A stretch of 64,000 nucleotides of DNA from Arthrobacter_D sp015752045 (GCF_015752045.1 NZ_JADOUS010000003.1:1-64000); one strand, 5' to 3'. Counted from the first letter of the stretch, positions 24,944 to 33,474 are shown. Program-made: numbers and translations. Notes: generated by a model from the sequence alone, not told the origin.

Positions 24944-26311
24944 TCAGCCTGCGGCGTGCTTGCCGCCGGCCGCGGTCGCGCCCCCGGTCCGGCCGGCGTC
25001 GACCGTCCCGGTGTTCCCGCCACCGGATGTCCCGTTGCCGCCTCCGAAACCGCTGGAGTCCGCCCGCCCGTCGGCCTGCTGGGCGGACGCGATCTCCTCG
25101 GCGCGCTCCTCGGCTGCCTCGCGGGTCAGCTCGGCGCCGGCCTCGGCGTCACGCGTCAGGTTCTCCCCGGACTCGGCGTCGAAGAGGTGGAGCTTCCGGG
25201 TGTCCACCCAGAGCTCCGACTCGCGCCCGCCCCGGATCCGGCTCGAGGCGTCGAGGGTGACGACCACCTGCGGGCGCAGCTCGTCGGCGTCCATGTCGCG
25301 CGCGAGACTGTTGAGCAGGTCGCGCATCTCGGGCGCCGGATCGAAGTTGATGTACCCGTACTGCTCGTTGCCGAGCCATTCGGTGTGCGTCAGGGTTGCC
25401 GCGAAGGTCGAGCCGTGAGGCTTTTTGGTGTCCTCCACCAGCTTCGCGTCCTCGAAGAACTCGGGCCGGACGCCCACGAGGACGACCTTCTTGCCGGCCG
25501 CCTTCTGGGCCTTTTCCTGAGGGATCTCGAGGTCCCCGATAGCGGTCTTGAGGGTGGTGCCTTCGAGGGTCGCCGGCAGGAAGTTCATGGACGGCGAGCC
25601 GATGAAGCCGGCGACGAACAGGTTCCGTGGCTGCTCGTACAGCTCGCGCGGCGACGCGATCTGCTGCAGTTCGCCCTTCTTCAGGACGGCCACGCGGTCA
25701 CCCAAAGTCATGGCCTCGGTCTGGTCGTGCGTGACGTAGACCGACGTGACACCGAGGCGCCGCTGCATCTGCGAGATCTCCGACCGCATCTGGCCGCGGA
25801 GCTTGGCGTCGAGGTTGGACAGCGGCTCGTCGAAGAGGAACGCGTCCGCCTGCCGCACGATCGCACGGCCCATCGCGACGCGCTGCCTCTGGCCGCCGGA
25901 GAGGTTCGCCGGCTTGCGCTGCAGGTGGTCGGTGAGTTCCAGGGTCGCCGCGGCCTCCGTGACGAGTTTGTCCACCTGCTCCTCCGAGTGCTTGCTCTTC
26001 GCCAGGCGCAGGGGGAACGCGATATTCTCGTACACCGTCAGGTGCGGGTACAGGGCGTAGTTCTGGAACACCATCGCCAGGTTACGGTCGCGCGGCGCCT
26101 TGTCGTTCACGCGTTGCCCATCGATCAGGAGGTCGCCCTCCGTGATGTCCTCGAGGCCCACGATCATGCGCAGCAGCGTGGACTTCCCGCAGCCGGACGG
26201 ACCGACGAGGATGATGAACTCGCCGTCCGCGATGTCGATACTGATGTCGTTGACGGCGGGGAACCCGTCGCCGTATTTCTTGACCAGGTGGTTGAGGGTG
26301 ATTGAAGCCAT
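24944..26311 (-). CDS. ugpC: Carbohydrate ABC transporter ATP-binding protein (UgpC/MsmK/SugC type)
   Basis: 455 residues. Walker A GPSGCGKST is at about residues 37-45, with signature NLSGGQRQRVAMGRA, Walker B AFLFDEPLSNLDAKLR and switch His in VYVTHDQTEAMTL. A C-terminal regulatory TOBE/OB domain (GVRPEFFEDAKL) follows, as in MalK. About 75 C-terminal residues beyond the core are helical Glu/Ala-rich then Gly/Thr-rich and are not part of the family. AAGGA precedes ATG 26311. It probably serves the adjacent permeases and may energise other sugar importers. Confidence 0.92.
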   Translation of the reverse strand: MASITLNHLVKKYGDGFPAVNDISIDIADGEFIILVGPSGCGKSTLLRMIVGLEDITEGDLLIDGQRVNDKAPRDRNLAMVFQNYALYPHLTVYENIAFPLRLAKSKHSEEQVDKLVTEAAATLELTDHLQRKPANLSGGQRQRVAMGRAIVRQADAFLFDEPLSNLDAKLRGQMRSEISQMQRRLGVTSVYVTHDQTEAMTLGDRVAVLKKGELQQIASPRELYEQPRNLFVAGFIGSPSMNFLPATLEGTTLKTAIGDLEIPQEKAQKAAGKKVVLVGVRPEFFEDAKLVEDTKKPHGSTFAATLTHTEWLGNEQYGYINFDPAPEMRDLLNSLARDMDADELRPQVVVTLDASSRIRGGRESELWVDTRKLHLFDAESGENLTRDAEAGAELTREAAEERAEEIASAQQADGRADSSGFGGGNGTSGGGNTGTVDAGRTGGATAAGGKHAAG

Positions 26312-26341
26312 GGTGCGAATCCTTTACTTGAACCGGGGGCG

Positions 26342-27190
26342 TTAGCCCTTGACGGCGCCCGAGGTCAGGCCTGAGACAATCTGGCGTTGGAACAGCAGGA
26401 CCAGGAGGACGACCGGGATCGTGACGATGATCGCCGCCGCCGAGATGGCCCCCGTGGGGGCCTCGAACTGCGAGGCCCCGGTGAAGAAGGCGAGCGCCGC
26501 AGGGACCGGGCGGGCCGCTTCGGTCGAGGTGAGCGAGATGCCGTACACGAAGTCGTTCCACGCGATGAAGAACGCGATGATCGCCGTCGTGAAGACGCCA
26601 GGTGCTGCCAGCGGCACGATGGCCTTGCGGAACGCCTGCCACGTGGTCGCCCCGTCCACCTGCGCTGCCTGCTCCAGCTCCCACGGGATCTGCCGGAAGA
26701 AGGCTGCGAGAGTCCAGATGGAGATGGGCAGGGTGAGCGAGAGGTACGGGATGATCAGGCCGAGCCACGTGTCGTAGAGGCCGATGGTGCGCCACAGGTT
26801 GAACAGCGGGGTGACGATCGAGATCACGGGGAAGATCGACACTGCCAGTGCCGTGGTGAGGATGACCTTCTTGCCGGGGAAGTCCAGGCGGGCGATCGCA
26901 TAGGCGCACAGCGTCGCCAGGATGACTGCGATGAACGTCGCGATCAGGGCGATGCCGATGGAGTTGCGCAGCGACGAGAGGAACAGGCCCTGGGCGTCAC
27001 CGACCAGGATCTGCTCGTAGTTGCTCGTCGTGGCCGTACCCGACGAGGGGAGGAACTTGCCGCTGGTGAGGTCACTCGGTGCCTTGAAGGACGTTGCGAG
27101 GATCGAGGCCACGGGGAACAGTGCGTAGAACATCACGAGGACCGTGATGACTGCCCAGAGGACCTTGTGCCTGGTGCTGTTGTTCGTCAT
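26342..27190 (-). CDS. Carbohydrate ABC transporter permease (SugB/MalG type)
   Basis: 282 residues, six membrane helices, with the EAA coupling loop in ELEQAAQVDGATTWQAFRKA (EAA...G pattern) and the MalG-like LPISIWTLAAFFRQIP segment. It forms the translocation pore with the preceding permease. AGGAGGAAAGTC precedes ATG 27190, which overlaps the stop of the preceding permease gene (ATGA). The frame is open further upstream to 27265, but that lies inside the partner gene. Confidence 0.92.
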   Translation of the reverse strand: MTNNSTRHKVLWAVITVLVMFYALFPVASILATSFKAPSDLTSGKFLPSSGTATTSNYEQILVGDAQGLFLSSLRNSIGIALIATFIAVILATLCAYAIARLDFPGKKVILTTALAVSIFPVISIVTPLFNLWRTIGLYDTWLGLIIPYLSLTLPISIWTLAAFFRQIPWELEQAAQVDGATTWQAFRKAIVPLAAPGVFTTAIIAFFIAWNDFVYGISLTSTEAARPVPAALAFFTGASQFEAPTGAISAAAIIVTIPVVLLVLLFQRQIVSGLTSGAVKG

Positions 27191-28197
27191 GACTTTCCTC
27201 CTGTCGATCCGGCGAGATCGACCTTGAACAGCTTGATCGCCACGAAGCAGATCAGCAGGACGCACAGGAACAGGAGGACGGAGACCGCGGAGCCGAGCCC
27301 GATCTCCAGCCTGCTGATGGATTGCCGGTAGGCGAGCAGTGACAGCACTTCCGTGCCGTAGGCGCCGTTGGTCATGATGAACACGTTGTCGAAGATGCGG
27401 AACGCATCAAGGGCACGGAAGAGCACGGCGACCATGATCGCCGCCTTCATGTTGGGGAGGATGACCTTGCGCATCTGCTCCCACCACGTGGCGCCGTCGA
27501 CCTTCGCCGCTTCGGCCAGCTCGTCCGGGACCTGCGCGAGACCGGCGAGGAGGAGCAGGGAGATGAAGGGCGTGGTCTTCCAGATCTCGGACGCCATGAT
27601 GACGAAGAGGGAGGTCCCGGTCTGCGCGAACCAGTTGGTGGTCTCATCGATGCCGGGCACCCAGCTGAACCAGTTGTTCACGTACCCGGAGTTGATGTCG
27701 AAGGCGTAGAACCAGGCGAAGGCCGAGACGACGGTGATGATGCCGTACGGCACGAGGATCGCGGTGCGGAGGATCCCGCGGACGGATTTGAGCGCCTTGT
27801 GCATCACGAGAGCGAGGGCGAAACCGAGGACGAGTTCGACGACCACCGTGACCACGGTGATGAACACCGTGGTCCGCAGGGCCGTCCACCAGATCGGGTC
27901 CGAGAGGATCACGAGGTAGTTCTCGAAGCCGATGAACGTCCGCTCGTCCGGGGCCGTGAGGCGGAACTGGAAGAGCGAATCGTAGATGGCCAGCAGGATC
28001 GGGTACAGCGTGACAGCCAGCATCACGAGGAACGCGGGCCCGGCGAGTATCCAGCCCAGCCGTCGTTCCGCTCGTGCCCGGTCGCTGTACTGTATGCGCG
28101 GCTTCTTGCCGTTGCGGTTGCCGTTGCCGACGTCCACACGCGGGCCGGATTCGGTCGTGGACGCCGTCGTTGTCTTCGCTGGGATGGCGGAGGTCAC
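27187..28197 (-). CDS. Carbohydrate ABC transporter permease (SugA/MalF type)
   Basis: 336 residues. A polar N-terminal tail of about 50 residues (Thr/Ser then Asn/Lys/Arg-rich) precedes six membrane helices. The EAA loop reads ELAEAAKVDGATWWEQMRKV. GTG 28197 is chosen because it overlaps the binding-protein stop (GTGA), giving translational coupling. It acts with the SugB-like permease in the cytoplasmic membrane. Confidence 0.92.
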   Translation of the reverse strand: MTSAIPAKTTTASTTESGPRVDVGNGNRNGKKPRIQYSDRARAERRLGWILAGPAFLVMLAVTLYPILLAIYDSLFQFRLTAPDERTFIGFENYLVILSDPIWWTALRTTVFITVVTVVVELVLGFALALVMHKALKSVRGILRTAILVPYGIITVVSAFAWFYAFDINSGYVNNWFSWVPGIDETTNWFAQTGTSLFVIMASEIWKTTPFISLLLLAGLAQVPDELAEAAKVDGATWWEQMRKVILPNMKAAIMVAVLFRALDAFRIFDNVFIMTNGAYGTEVLSLLAYRQSISRLEIGLGSAVSVLLFLCVLLICFVAIKLFKVDLAGSTGGKS

Positions 28198-29513
28198 AGG
28201 AGTTGCTCCCCTCTGAGGACCAGGGTGATGAAGTCGTCCGACTCCTTCGGGGTGACGTCGGGATCGACGTCGGCGGGCGGCGTCCAGGTCTGCTGGATGC
28301 CGGTGGAGATTTCGTTGTAGAACGGTGTCTGCGGGCGCGGCGCCGCGATCTGCAGGGAGTCCCTGATCGTGTTCGCCATGGGGAAGGTCTCCGCGATCCG
28401 CGGGTCGTTGTAGGCCTCCGTGTTCGACGGCGGGTTGCCGTTGGTCACGAAGTACTCCGCCTGGTTCTCCACCGAGACGATGCACTGGATCGCCTCGTAC
28501 GCCAGCTCCGGATTGTCGCTCTCGGCGCCGACGCCCAGGTCGATGCCGCCCAGCGGCGGAGCGGTTTCCTGATCCGGCGTCATCTGCGGGTAGAGGCCCC
28601 AGCCGATGTCGTCCAGGACCGACTGGTCCAGGGTGCCCGCCTCGACGGCTGCGTTGGTGGCGGGCCAGACGAACGGGTAGTTGACCATGAAGGACCCGGA
28701 ATCGCCCTGGAAGGCGATGAGTGAATCGTTCTCGGTCTGCGTAGGGAGGCCGGGACCGCCGAGGCCGTCCTTGCCGATCGTGGAGACCACGTCGGCCGCG
28801 GCGACGCCGGCGGGGGAGTCGATGTCGAGTTCGACCGTGTCGGCGGTCGCCTCCGGGTCGACGATGATGGATCCGCCTGCGGATTCGATGAGCGCGTTGA
28901 CCCACACCGTCATCGATTCCGCCCGCGCGCCCTGTACCCCGAGGGTCTTGTCCTGCGTCCGGGCGGCCTCCATGATCTGCTCCCAGGTGACCGGCTTCGA
29001 CATGTCCAGACCGGCGGCCTCTGCGACCGATTTCCGGTACCACAGGATCTGCGTGTTGGCCCAGAAGGGGATGGTAACGAGCTCGTCCTTCCAGGTGGCT
29101 CCGGTCAGGGCGCCTTCGACGACGTTCTCGGTGGTGGCCGCGGCCACATCGTCGGGGACCGGAGCGAGGAAGCCCGGTTCCGCGAGCTCAGCGATGAACG
29201 GCGGATCGAGGCTCATGATGTCGAGCGACGAATCGCCCGCTGCGAGGCGACGCGCGAGCTGTTCGCGCTGCGACGCGGCGTCGCTCGGGAGGAGCGAGGT
29301 CTCGATGCTGTAGCGCCCCTCGGACTCGGCGGTGCACTTCTCGGCGATCGCGGCCTGACCCCCGGCGTCGGGGTTGATGTACCAGGTCAGACTGTTGTCG
29401 GCCTGAGCGGGGCCGCACCCGCTCATGGCCATCGTGCCGATCACCAGGCCCGCCAGCACGGCGGCCTTCGGACGGCTCTTCACGATATTGCGCGTTCTTC
29501 GACTAGTCGGCAT
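28194..29513 (-). CDS. Extracellular sugar-binding lipoprotein (LpqY-like)
   Basis: 439 residues. A type II signal peptide ends in MAMSGC (lipobox Cys near residue 30), so it is lipid-anchored outside the membrane. The mature part is a cluster D-type binding protein (SLTWYINPDAGGQAAIAEKC, DIMSLDPPFIAELAEPGFLAP). The overall look and operon order match actinobacterial LpqY-SugABC, which imports trehalose. Trehalose as ligand is inference; other alpha-glucosides are possible. GGAGG is ten bases before ATG 29513. It is the first gene of the operon. Confidence 0.85.
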   Translation of the reverse strand: MPTSRRTRNIVKSRPKAAVLAGLVIGTMAMSGCGPAQADNSLTWYINPDAGGQAAIAEKCTAESEGRYSIETSLLPSDAASQREQLARRLAAGDSSLDIMSLDPPFIAELAEPGFLAPVPDDVAAATTENVVEGALTGATWKDELVTIPFWANTQILWYRKSVAEAAGLDMSKPVTWEQIMEAARTQDKTLGVQGARAESMTVWVNALIESAGGSIIVDPEATADTVELDIDSPAGVAAADVVSTIGKDGLGGPGLPTQTENDSLIAFQGDSGSFMVNYPFVWPATNAAVEAGTLDQSVLDDIGWGLYPQMTPDQETAPPLGGIDLGVGAESDNPELAYEAIQCIVSVENQAEYFVTNGNPPSNTEAYNDPRIAETFPMANTIRDSLQIAAPRPQTPFYNEISTGIQQTWTPPADVDPDVTPKESDDFITLVLRGEQLL

Positions 29514-29574
29514 TCGTACCGAGCCTCCACATCTTCGTAGACAACCCGGCTGACGGTTCAATCGAATCGACAGC

Positions 29575-29590
29575 CTAAGCAAGCTTGCTT
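29575..29590. promoter_or_regulatory. Palindromic operator candidate upstream of the sugar importer
   Basis: AAGCAAGCTTGCTT (29577-29590) is a perfect 14-bp palindrome 64 bp upstream of the binding-protein start. Its left part CTAAGCAAGCTT (29575-29586) is identical to 3583-3594. Sugar-importer operons usually carry operators for a LacI, ROK or TetR-type repressor; no repressor gene is adjacent. Confidence 0.55.
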
Positions 29591-29699
29591 TTCGACCCTA
29601 AGCCCTGCGGGCAGGATGCGCTAGGCAGCATGCTTGGTGTTACGCGATCGTAGGCTACGGCCCGGGTGGCACGGCCGGACGTGGTAGTACGGTGGCGGC

Positions 29700-30131
29700 T
29701 CAGGCGGAGACGGTGGTGTGCTCCACGGCGAACGGCGGTCGCCGGAGACCCTCGGTGACCGCCTCGGCAGGATCGGTGCCCAATTCGACGATCCGGTTGT
29801 CCGCATCCACGTGGACGACCGTGGGAGTGAACGCGCGCGCCTCCTCTGTGGTCATCTGCGCGTAGGCGATCAGGATGACCAGATCGCCTCGCTGGACGAG
29901 GTGCGCTGCGGCGCCGTTGATGCCGATCACCCCGGATCCCCGGACGCCGGCGATGGTGTACGTCTCGAGTCGGGCTCCGTTCGTGATGTCGACGATCGAC
30001 ACGAGCTCACCGGGCAGGATGTCCGCGGCTTCGAGCAGGTCGAGGTCTACGGTGACCGAGCCGACATAGTGCAGATCGGCATGCGTGACCGTGGCGCGGT
30101 GGATCTTCGAGGCGAACATTGTGCGATTCAT
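29700..30131 (-). CDS. panD: Aspartate 1-decarboxylase
   Basis: 143 residues. This is the pyruvoyl enzyme that makes beta-alanine from aspartate for pantothenate/CoA. The precursor self-cleaves between Gly24 and Ser25 (LHYVGSVTVD), and Lys9, His11 and Tyr22 sit at the canonical positions. NGARLETYTIAG and GAAAHLVQRGDLVIL are standard. TATCCT seven bases before ATG 30131 suggests a leaderless transcript. The C-terminal about 25 residues are the variable actinobacterial extension. panB and panC are not nearby. Confidence 0.95.
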   Translation of the reverse strand: MNRTMFASKIHRATVTHADLHYVGSVTVDLDLLEAADILPGELVSIVDITNGARLETYTIAGVRGSGVIGINGAAAHLVQRGDLVILIAYAQMTTEEARAFTPTVVHVDADNRIVELGTDPAEAVTEGLRRPPFAVEHTTVSA

Positions 30132-30231
30132 CGCCTCAAGGATACTGCCGATCCGGCCGGGCGAGGGCGGAGCGGAGGGTGTCCTGGGCCACACGCGGCG
30201 GGCCGCGAGGGCCCAGCCGGGGGAAGAAGAG

Positions 30232-30302
30232 AGCGGGCGACGGGAATCGAACCCGCGTATCGAGCTTGGGAAGCTAGCGCTCTACCATTGAGCTACGCCC
30301 GC
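30232..30302 (-). tRNA. tRNA-Gly (anticodon CCC)
   Basis: On the minus strand a 71-nt cloverleaf folds: acceptor GCGGGCG/CGCCCGC, D-arm GCTC-AATGGTA-GAGC, anticodon loop TTCCCAA (CCC), variable loop ATAC, T-arm GCGGG-TTCGATT-CCCGT, discriminator T, CCA not encoded. The anticodon stem CTAGC/GCTCG has one U-C mismatch at 28:42. G at position 28 would restore pairing. Confidence 0.93.
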
Positions 30303-30328
30303 ACGGCAGTTGAAACCGCTCTATCACC

Positions 30329-30799
30329 CTACAACAGTTCTTCCGGGGTGCCATGCCCACCCCCGGCGGGACCGTCGGTGCCGGCTGCGGGGCCCTCGCG
30401 CACGACCGGCTCCGGTCGGCTCGGTGCGGCCGCGCGGGCGCGCTCGATCAGCTCCCGCCACGGCTCCGCGAGCCGGCTCTCGGGGACCGAGACCTGGGTG
30501 TAGCCGACGGTGATGCGGTAGGTGAACCGGTCCCGCGAGGCGTCCGGCGCCGGCGGTCCGGCGTCCGGCACGGCCTTCCCGGGAAGGCCTCCTGCTTCGG
30601 CTCCGGCTCCCGCCCCGGCTCCCGCTCCGGCTCCGGTTCCCGCTCCCGCTCCGGCTCCTGCTCCCGCTCCTGCTCCTGCTCCCGCCTCCGCCTCCGCGAG
30701 CGGCAGCCAGCGCTGCTCGGCCTCCGCCCGGCTGACCTCGAGGCTCCACGTCCGCGTGAGCCCGCCGATGCCCCCGGAGCGGGTGATCTCGACCCTCAC
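30329..30799 (-). CDS. Emfourin-like inhibitor of the adjacent M4 protease, with Ala-Gly insertion
   Basis: 156 residues. The N-terminal strand-forming part (VEITRSGGIGGLTRTWSLEV) and the C-terminal part (DRFTYRITVGYTQVSVPESR) match emfourin, the small inhibitor encoded next to protealysin-type proteases. Between them, at about residues 35-72, is an Ala-Gly repeat unlike the usual compact protein of about 110 residues. GTG 30799 overlaps the protease stop (GTGA), so the two are translated together, as expected for an enzyme-inhibitor pair. ATG 30823 is an alternative start. Whether the insert allows normal folding is unknown. Confidence 0.75.
   Translation of the reverse strand: MRVEITRSGGIGGLTRTWSLEVSRAEAEQRWLPLAEAEAGAGAGAGAGAGAGAGTGAGAGAGAGAGAEAGGLPGKAVPDAGPPAPDASRDRFTYRITVGYTQVSVPESRLAEPWRELIERARAAAPSRPEPVVREGPAAGTDGPAGGGHGTPEELL
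30601..30696. repeat. Degenerate hexanucleotide repeat inside the emfourin gene
   Basis: About 16 tandem hexamers of the CTCCGG/CTCCCG/CTCCTG type on the plus strand encode the Ala-Gly stretch on the minus strand. The unit length keeps the frame, so copy-number changes would alter only linker length. Confidence 0.85.
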
Positions 30800-31866
30800 G
30801 GCAGGACGCCTACCGCGGACCACGCGTCCGCGACCGCGCCTGCCTCCCGGCTGGCGGCCCCGAAACGCGTCCGGGCGGCCTCCGTCGTGGCGGCCGCGAA
30901 CGTCGGGAAGTCGCAGTCCTGCGGGATGCTGCCGCTGAGGACGGCGTCGTACCAGACCCGCCCGACGCCCTGCCAGGCCCGGCCGCCCACCGCGGTGGCC
31001 GCCAGGTAGAACGCATGATTGGGAATGCCCGAATTGATGTGCACCCCGCCGTTGTCCGACGTCGTCTCGACGTAGTCCGCCATGGTCGCGGGCTGGGGAT
31101 CCCTGCCGAGCACGTCGTCGTCGTACGCCGTCCCCGGCGCCCTGAGCGACCGCAGGGCGACGCCCTGCACCGCCGCCGTGAAGATGCCCGCGCCCACGAG
31201 CCAGGACGCCGCCGCGGCATCCTGCCCGAGTTCCCGCTGTTCCACGAGCACCCCGAAGACGTCCGAGAGCGATTCGTTCAACGCACCGGACTGGCCCTGG
31301 TACTCGAGGTTCGTGGAGTACTGCGTGAACCCGTGGGCGAGTTCGTGGCTGATGACCGTGAGGGACGCCGTGAAGCGGCCGAAGATCTCGCCGTCGCCAT
31401 CGCCGAAGACCATGCGCTCGCCGTCCCAGAAGGCGTTGTCGTAGCCGGTCCCGTAATGCACCGTCGCGTCGAGGGTCTTGCCGGCACCGTCGATCGACGA
31501 ACGCCCGTACTCCTCGCTGAACAGGCGGTAGGTGGACCCCAGTCCGTCGTAGGCCTCGTCGGCGGCCGGATCACCCGTCGCAGCGGCTCCCTCGCCCCGC
31601 ACGAGGGACCCGGGGAGCTCCTCCCGGCCGCCGGCGTCGTAGATACGGCGTGTCAGCGTTCCGACGGCGGCCCGTCGGCGCACCGGCGCCCGCAACGCCT
31701 CCGTACGGGCATGCCACAGCGGATCCAGTTCCCGCAGGGCCCGGCGTGCTGCCTCGGCCGCGACGGCGTGCCGGGCGTCCCGCAGCGCGGCGAGACGCGT
31801 GAGGAGGTGCGGCGGGACGATGCTGCAGGGGGTGCGCTGCGGGTTTCGGTGCAGGATACGCGGCAT
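30796..31866 (-). CDS. M4-family (protealysin-like) metallopeptidase
   Basis: 356 residues with zinc-binding HELAHGFTQ, third ligand Glu in NESLSDVFG and catalytic His in NGGVHINSGIPNHAF, all intact. Instead of the large thermolysin prodomain it has a short protealysin-type propeptide of about 50 residues (RTPCSIVPPHLLTRL, carrying the conserved PPxL element). No signal peptide is seen, as is typical for protealysins. AAGGAG precedes ATG 31866. It is cotranscribed with the emfourin-like inhibitor and divergent from the tryptophan dioxygenase gene. Confidence 0.9.
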   Translation of the reverse strand: MPRILHRNPQRTPCSIVPPHLLTRLAALRDARHAVAAEAARRALRELDPLWHARTEALRAPVRRRAAVGTLTRRIYDAGGREELPGSLVRGEGAAATGDPAADEAYDGLGSTYRLFSEEYGRSSIDGAGKTLDATVHYGTGYDNAFWDGERMVFGDGDGEIFGRFTASLTVISHELAHGFTQYSTNLEYQGQSGALNESLSDVFGVLVEQRELGQDAAAASWLVGAGIFTAAVQGVALRSLRAPGTAYDDDVLGRDPQPATMADYVETTSDNGGVHINSGIPNHAFYLAATAVGGRAWQGVGRVWYDAVLSGSIPQDCDFPTFAAATTEAARTRFGAASREAGAVADAWSAVGVLP

Positions 31867-31948
31867 GGGAGACTCCTTCGGCTGGTCACCAAGGTAGACC
31901 GACGGACCGACATTCCTGCCGCACCCCGCGGCACGTAGGCTTGGCCGC

Positions 31949-32803
31949 ATGAGCGTGGAGCGGAACACCCGCGACCTGGAGCAGGGCATCGAACGGGACT
32001 TCTCGGACAAGATGAGCTACGGCTCGTATCTCGAGCTGGACAGGCTGCTCGACGCGCAGCACCCCGTGAGCTCGCCGGAGCACCACGACGAGATGCTGTT
32101 CATCATCCAGCACCAGACCTCCGAGCTGTGGCTGAAGCTCGTGCTCCACGAACTCCGTGCCGTCCGCCTGCACCTGCGGGCCGACGATCTGCGCGCCGCG
32201 ATGAAGGGCATCGCCCGGATCAAGCACATCCAGCGCTCACTGACCGAGCAGTGGTCCGTCCTGGCGACCCTCACACCGTCCGAGTACGCGGAGTTCCGCG
32301 GCGACCTCGGGTCCTCGAGCGGCTTCCAGTCCTACCAGTACCGGGCCGTCGAGTTCCTGCTCGGCAACAAGAACGCCGCCATGATCGAGGTGTTCGACGC
32401 CGACCCGGCGGCGCGTTCCCTGCTCTCGGAGCTCCTCACGACGACCAGTGTGTACGACGAGTTCATCGCCCTCCTGGCCCGGCGGGGCTATGCCGTGCCC
32501 GAGGAGCTGCTCAGCCGCGATGTCAGCCTCGCCCACGAATTCACCCCCGCGCTCGTCGCGGTCTACAAGCAGGTCTACGAGGATGCCGCGGGTCACTGGG
32601 ACGTCTACGAGGCATGCGAGGAGCTCGTCGACCTCGAGGACAACTTCCAGCTGTGGCGTTTCCGCCACCTCAAGACCGTCGCGCGGACCATCGGGTTCAA
32701 GGCGGGGACGGGCGGCTCCTCCGGTGTCGGCTTCCTCCAGCGCGCCCTCGAGCTCACCTTCTTCCCCGAACTCTTCGCCGTGCGCACGGAGATCGGGCGG
32801 TGA
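31949..32803 (+). CDS. kynA: Tryptophan 2,3-dioxygenase
   Basis: 284 residues. This heme enzyme opens the indole ring of L-Trp to N-formylkynurenine. Substrate-pocket motif FIIQHQTSELWLKLVLHEL, SSGFQSYQYRAVEFLLGNKN and the heme-ligand region WRFRHLKTVARTIGFKAGTG followed by GSSGVGFL are all intact. TAGGCT lies seven bases before ATG 31949, giving a leaderless start. No kynurenine formamidase or kynureninase gene is adjacent, so downstream steps must be encoded elsewhere or the product excreted. Confidence 0.94.
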   Translation: MSVERNTRDLEQGIERDFSDKMSYGSYLELDRLLDAQHPVSSPEHHDEMLFIIQHQTSELWLKLVLHELRAVRLHLRADDLRAAMKGIARIKHIQRSLTEQWSVLATLTPSEYAEFRGDLGSSSGFQSYQYRAVEFLLGNKNAAMIEVFDADPAARSLLSELLTTTSVYDEFIALLARRGYAVPEELLSRDVSLAHEFTPALVAVYKQVYEDAAGHWDVYEACEELVDLEDNFQLWRFRHLKTVARTIGFKAGTGGSSGVGFLQRALELTFFPELFAVRTEIGR

Positions 32804-32835
32804 CCCGAACCGCGGGACCACGCTCGCCGGACTGG

Positions 32836-32841
32836 TAACGT
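32836..32841 (+). promoter_or_regulatory. -10 box of a leaderless promoter
   Basis: TAACGT preceded by TGG (an extended -10) ends six bases before GTG 32848. No SD sequence is present. Confidence 0.6.
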
Positions 32842-32847
32842 TGGACG

Positions 32848-33423
32848 GTGCTGATCTCCGACCGCGACATCCGAGCAGAACTGGCAGCCCAGCGGATCGT
32901 CCTCGACCCGCTCGATCCCGCGATGGTGCAGCCCTCCAGCGTCGACGTCCGCATCGACCGCTACTTCCGGCTCTTCGACAACCACAAGTACGCGCACATC
33001 GACCCCGCCGAGGACCAGCCGGAGCTCACGCGCCTGGTCGAGGTGGCGCCGGACGAGCCGTTCATCCTGCACCCCGGCGAATTCGTCCTCGGCTCCACCT
33101 ACGAGACGGTCACGCTGCCCGACGACATCGCAGCGCGCCTCGAGGGCAAGTCCTCGCTGGGCCGCCTCGGGTTGCTCACCCACTCGACCGCAGGGTTCAT
33201 CGATCCCGGCTTCTCCGGCCATGTGACCCTCGAGCTGTCCAACATGGCCACCCTGCCGATCAAGCTGTGGCCGGGCTCCAAGATCGGCCAGCTGTGCTTC
33301 TTCAAGCTGACGTCCCCCGCCGAGCACCCGTACGGCACCGGCGAGTACGGGAACCGCTACCAGGGCCAGCGGGGCCCGACGGCGTCGCGCAGCCACCTGA
33401 ACTTCCACCGCACCAGCATCTGA
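32848..33423 (+). CDS. dcd: dCTP deaminase
   Basis: 191 residues, starting MLISDRDIRAELAAQRIVLD. The conserved nucleotide-binding core GKSSLGRLGLLTHSTAGFID and GFSGHVTLELSN, plus the C-terminal QGQRGPTASR segment, identify the dCTP deaminase/dUTPase family. In actinobacteria these are often bifunctional, converting dCTP to dUMP directly; that is inference here. The GTG start is leaderless. It converges on the MFS gene across a shared hairpin. Confidence 0.94.
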   Translation: MLISDRDIRAELAAQRIVLDPLDPAMVQPSSVDVRIDRYFRLFDNHKYAHIDPAEDQPELTRLVEVAPDEPFILHPGEFVLGSTYETVTLPDDIAARLEGKSSLGRLGLLTHSTAGFIDPGFSGHVTLELSNMATLPIKLWPGSKIGQLCFFKLTSPAEHPYGTGEYGNRYQGQRGPTASRSHLNFHRTSI

Positions 33424-33430
33424 CCCGCAC

Positions 33431-33474
33431 CCGGAGGCTCGGCCCGCCGCCCCGATGGCGGCTCAGGCCTCCGG
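33431..33474. terminator. Bidirectional hairpin between dcd and the MFS gene
   Basis: CCGGAGGC (33431-33438) pairs with GCCTCCGG (33467-33474), and inside it GCCGCC (45-50) pairs with GGCGGC (57-62). It overlaps the last codons of the MFS gene and could terminate both converging transcripts. Confidence 0.45.

Noticed and set aside
30601..30696. Possible CRISPR or minisatellite outside genes
   Set aside because: It is in frame within the emfourin-like gene and codes for Ala-Gly pairs.
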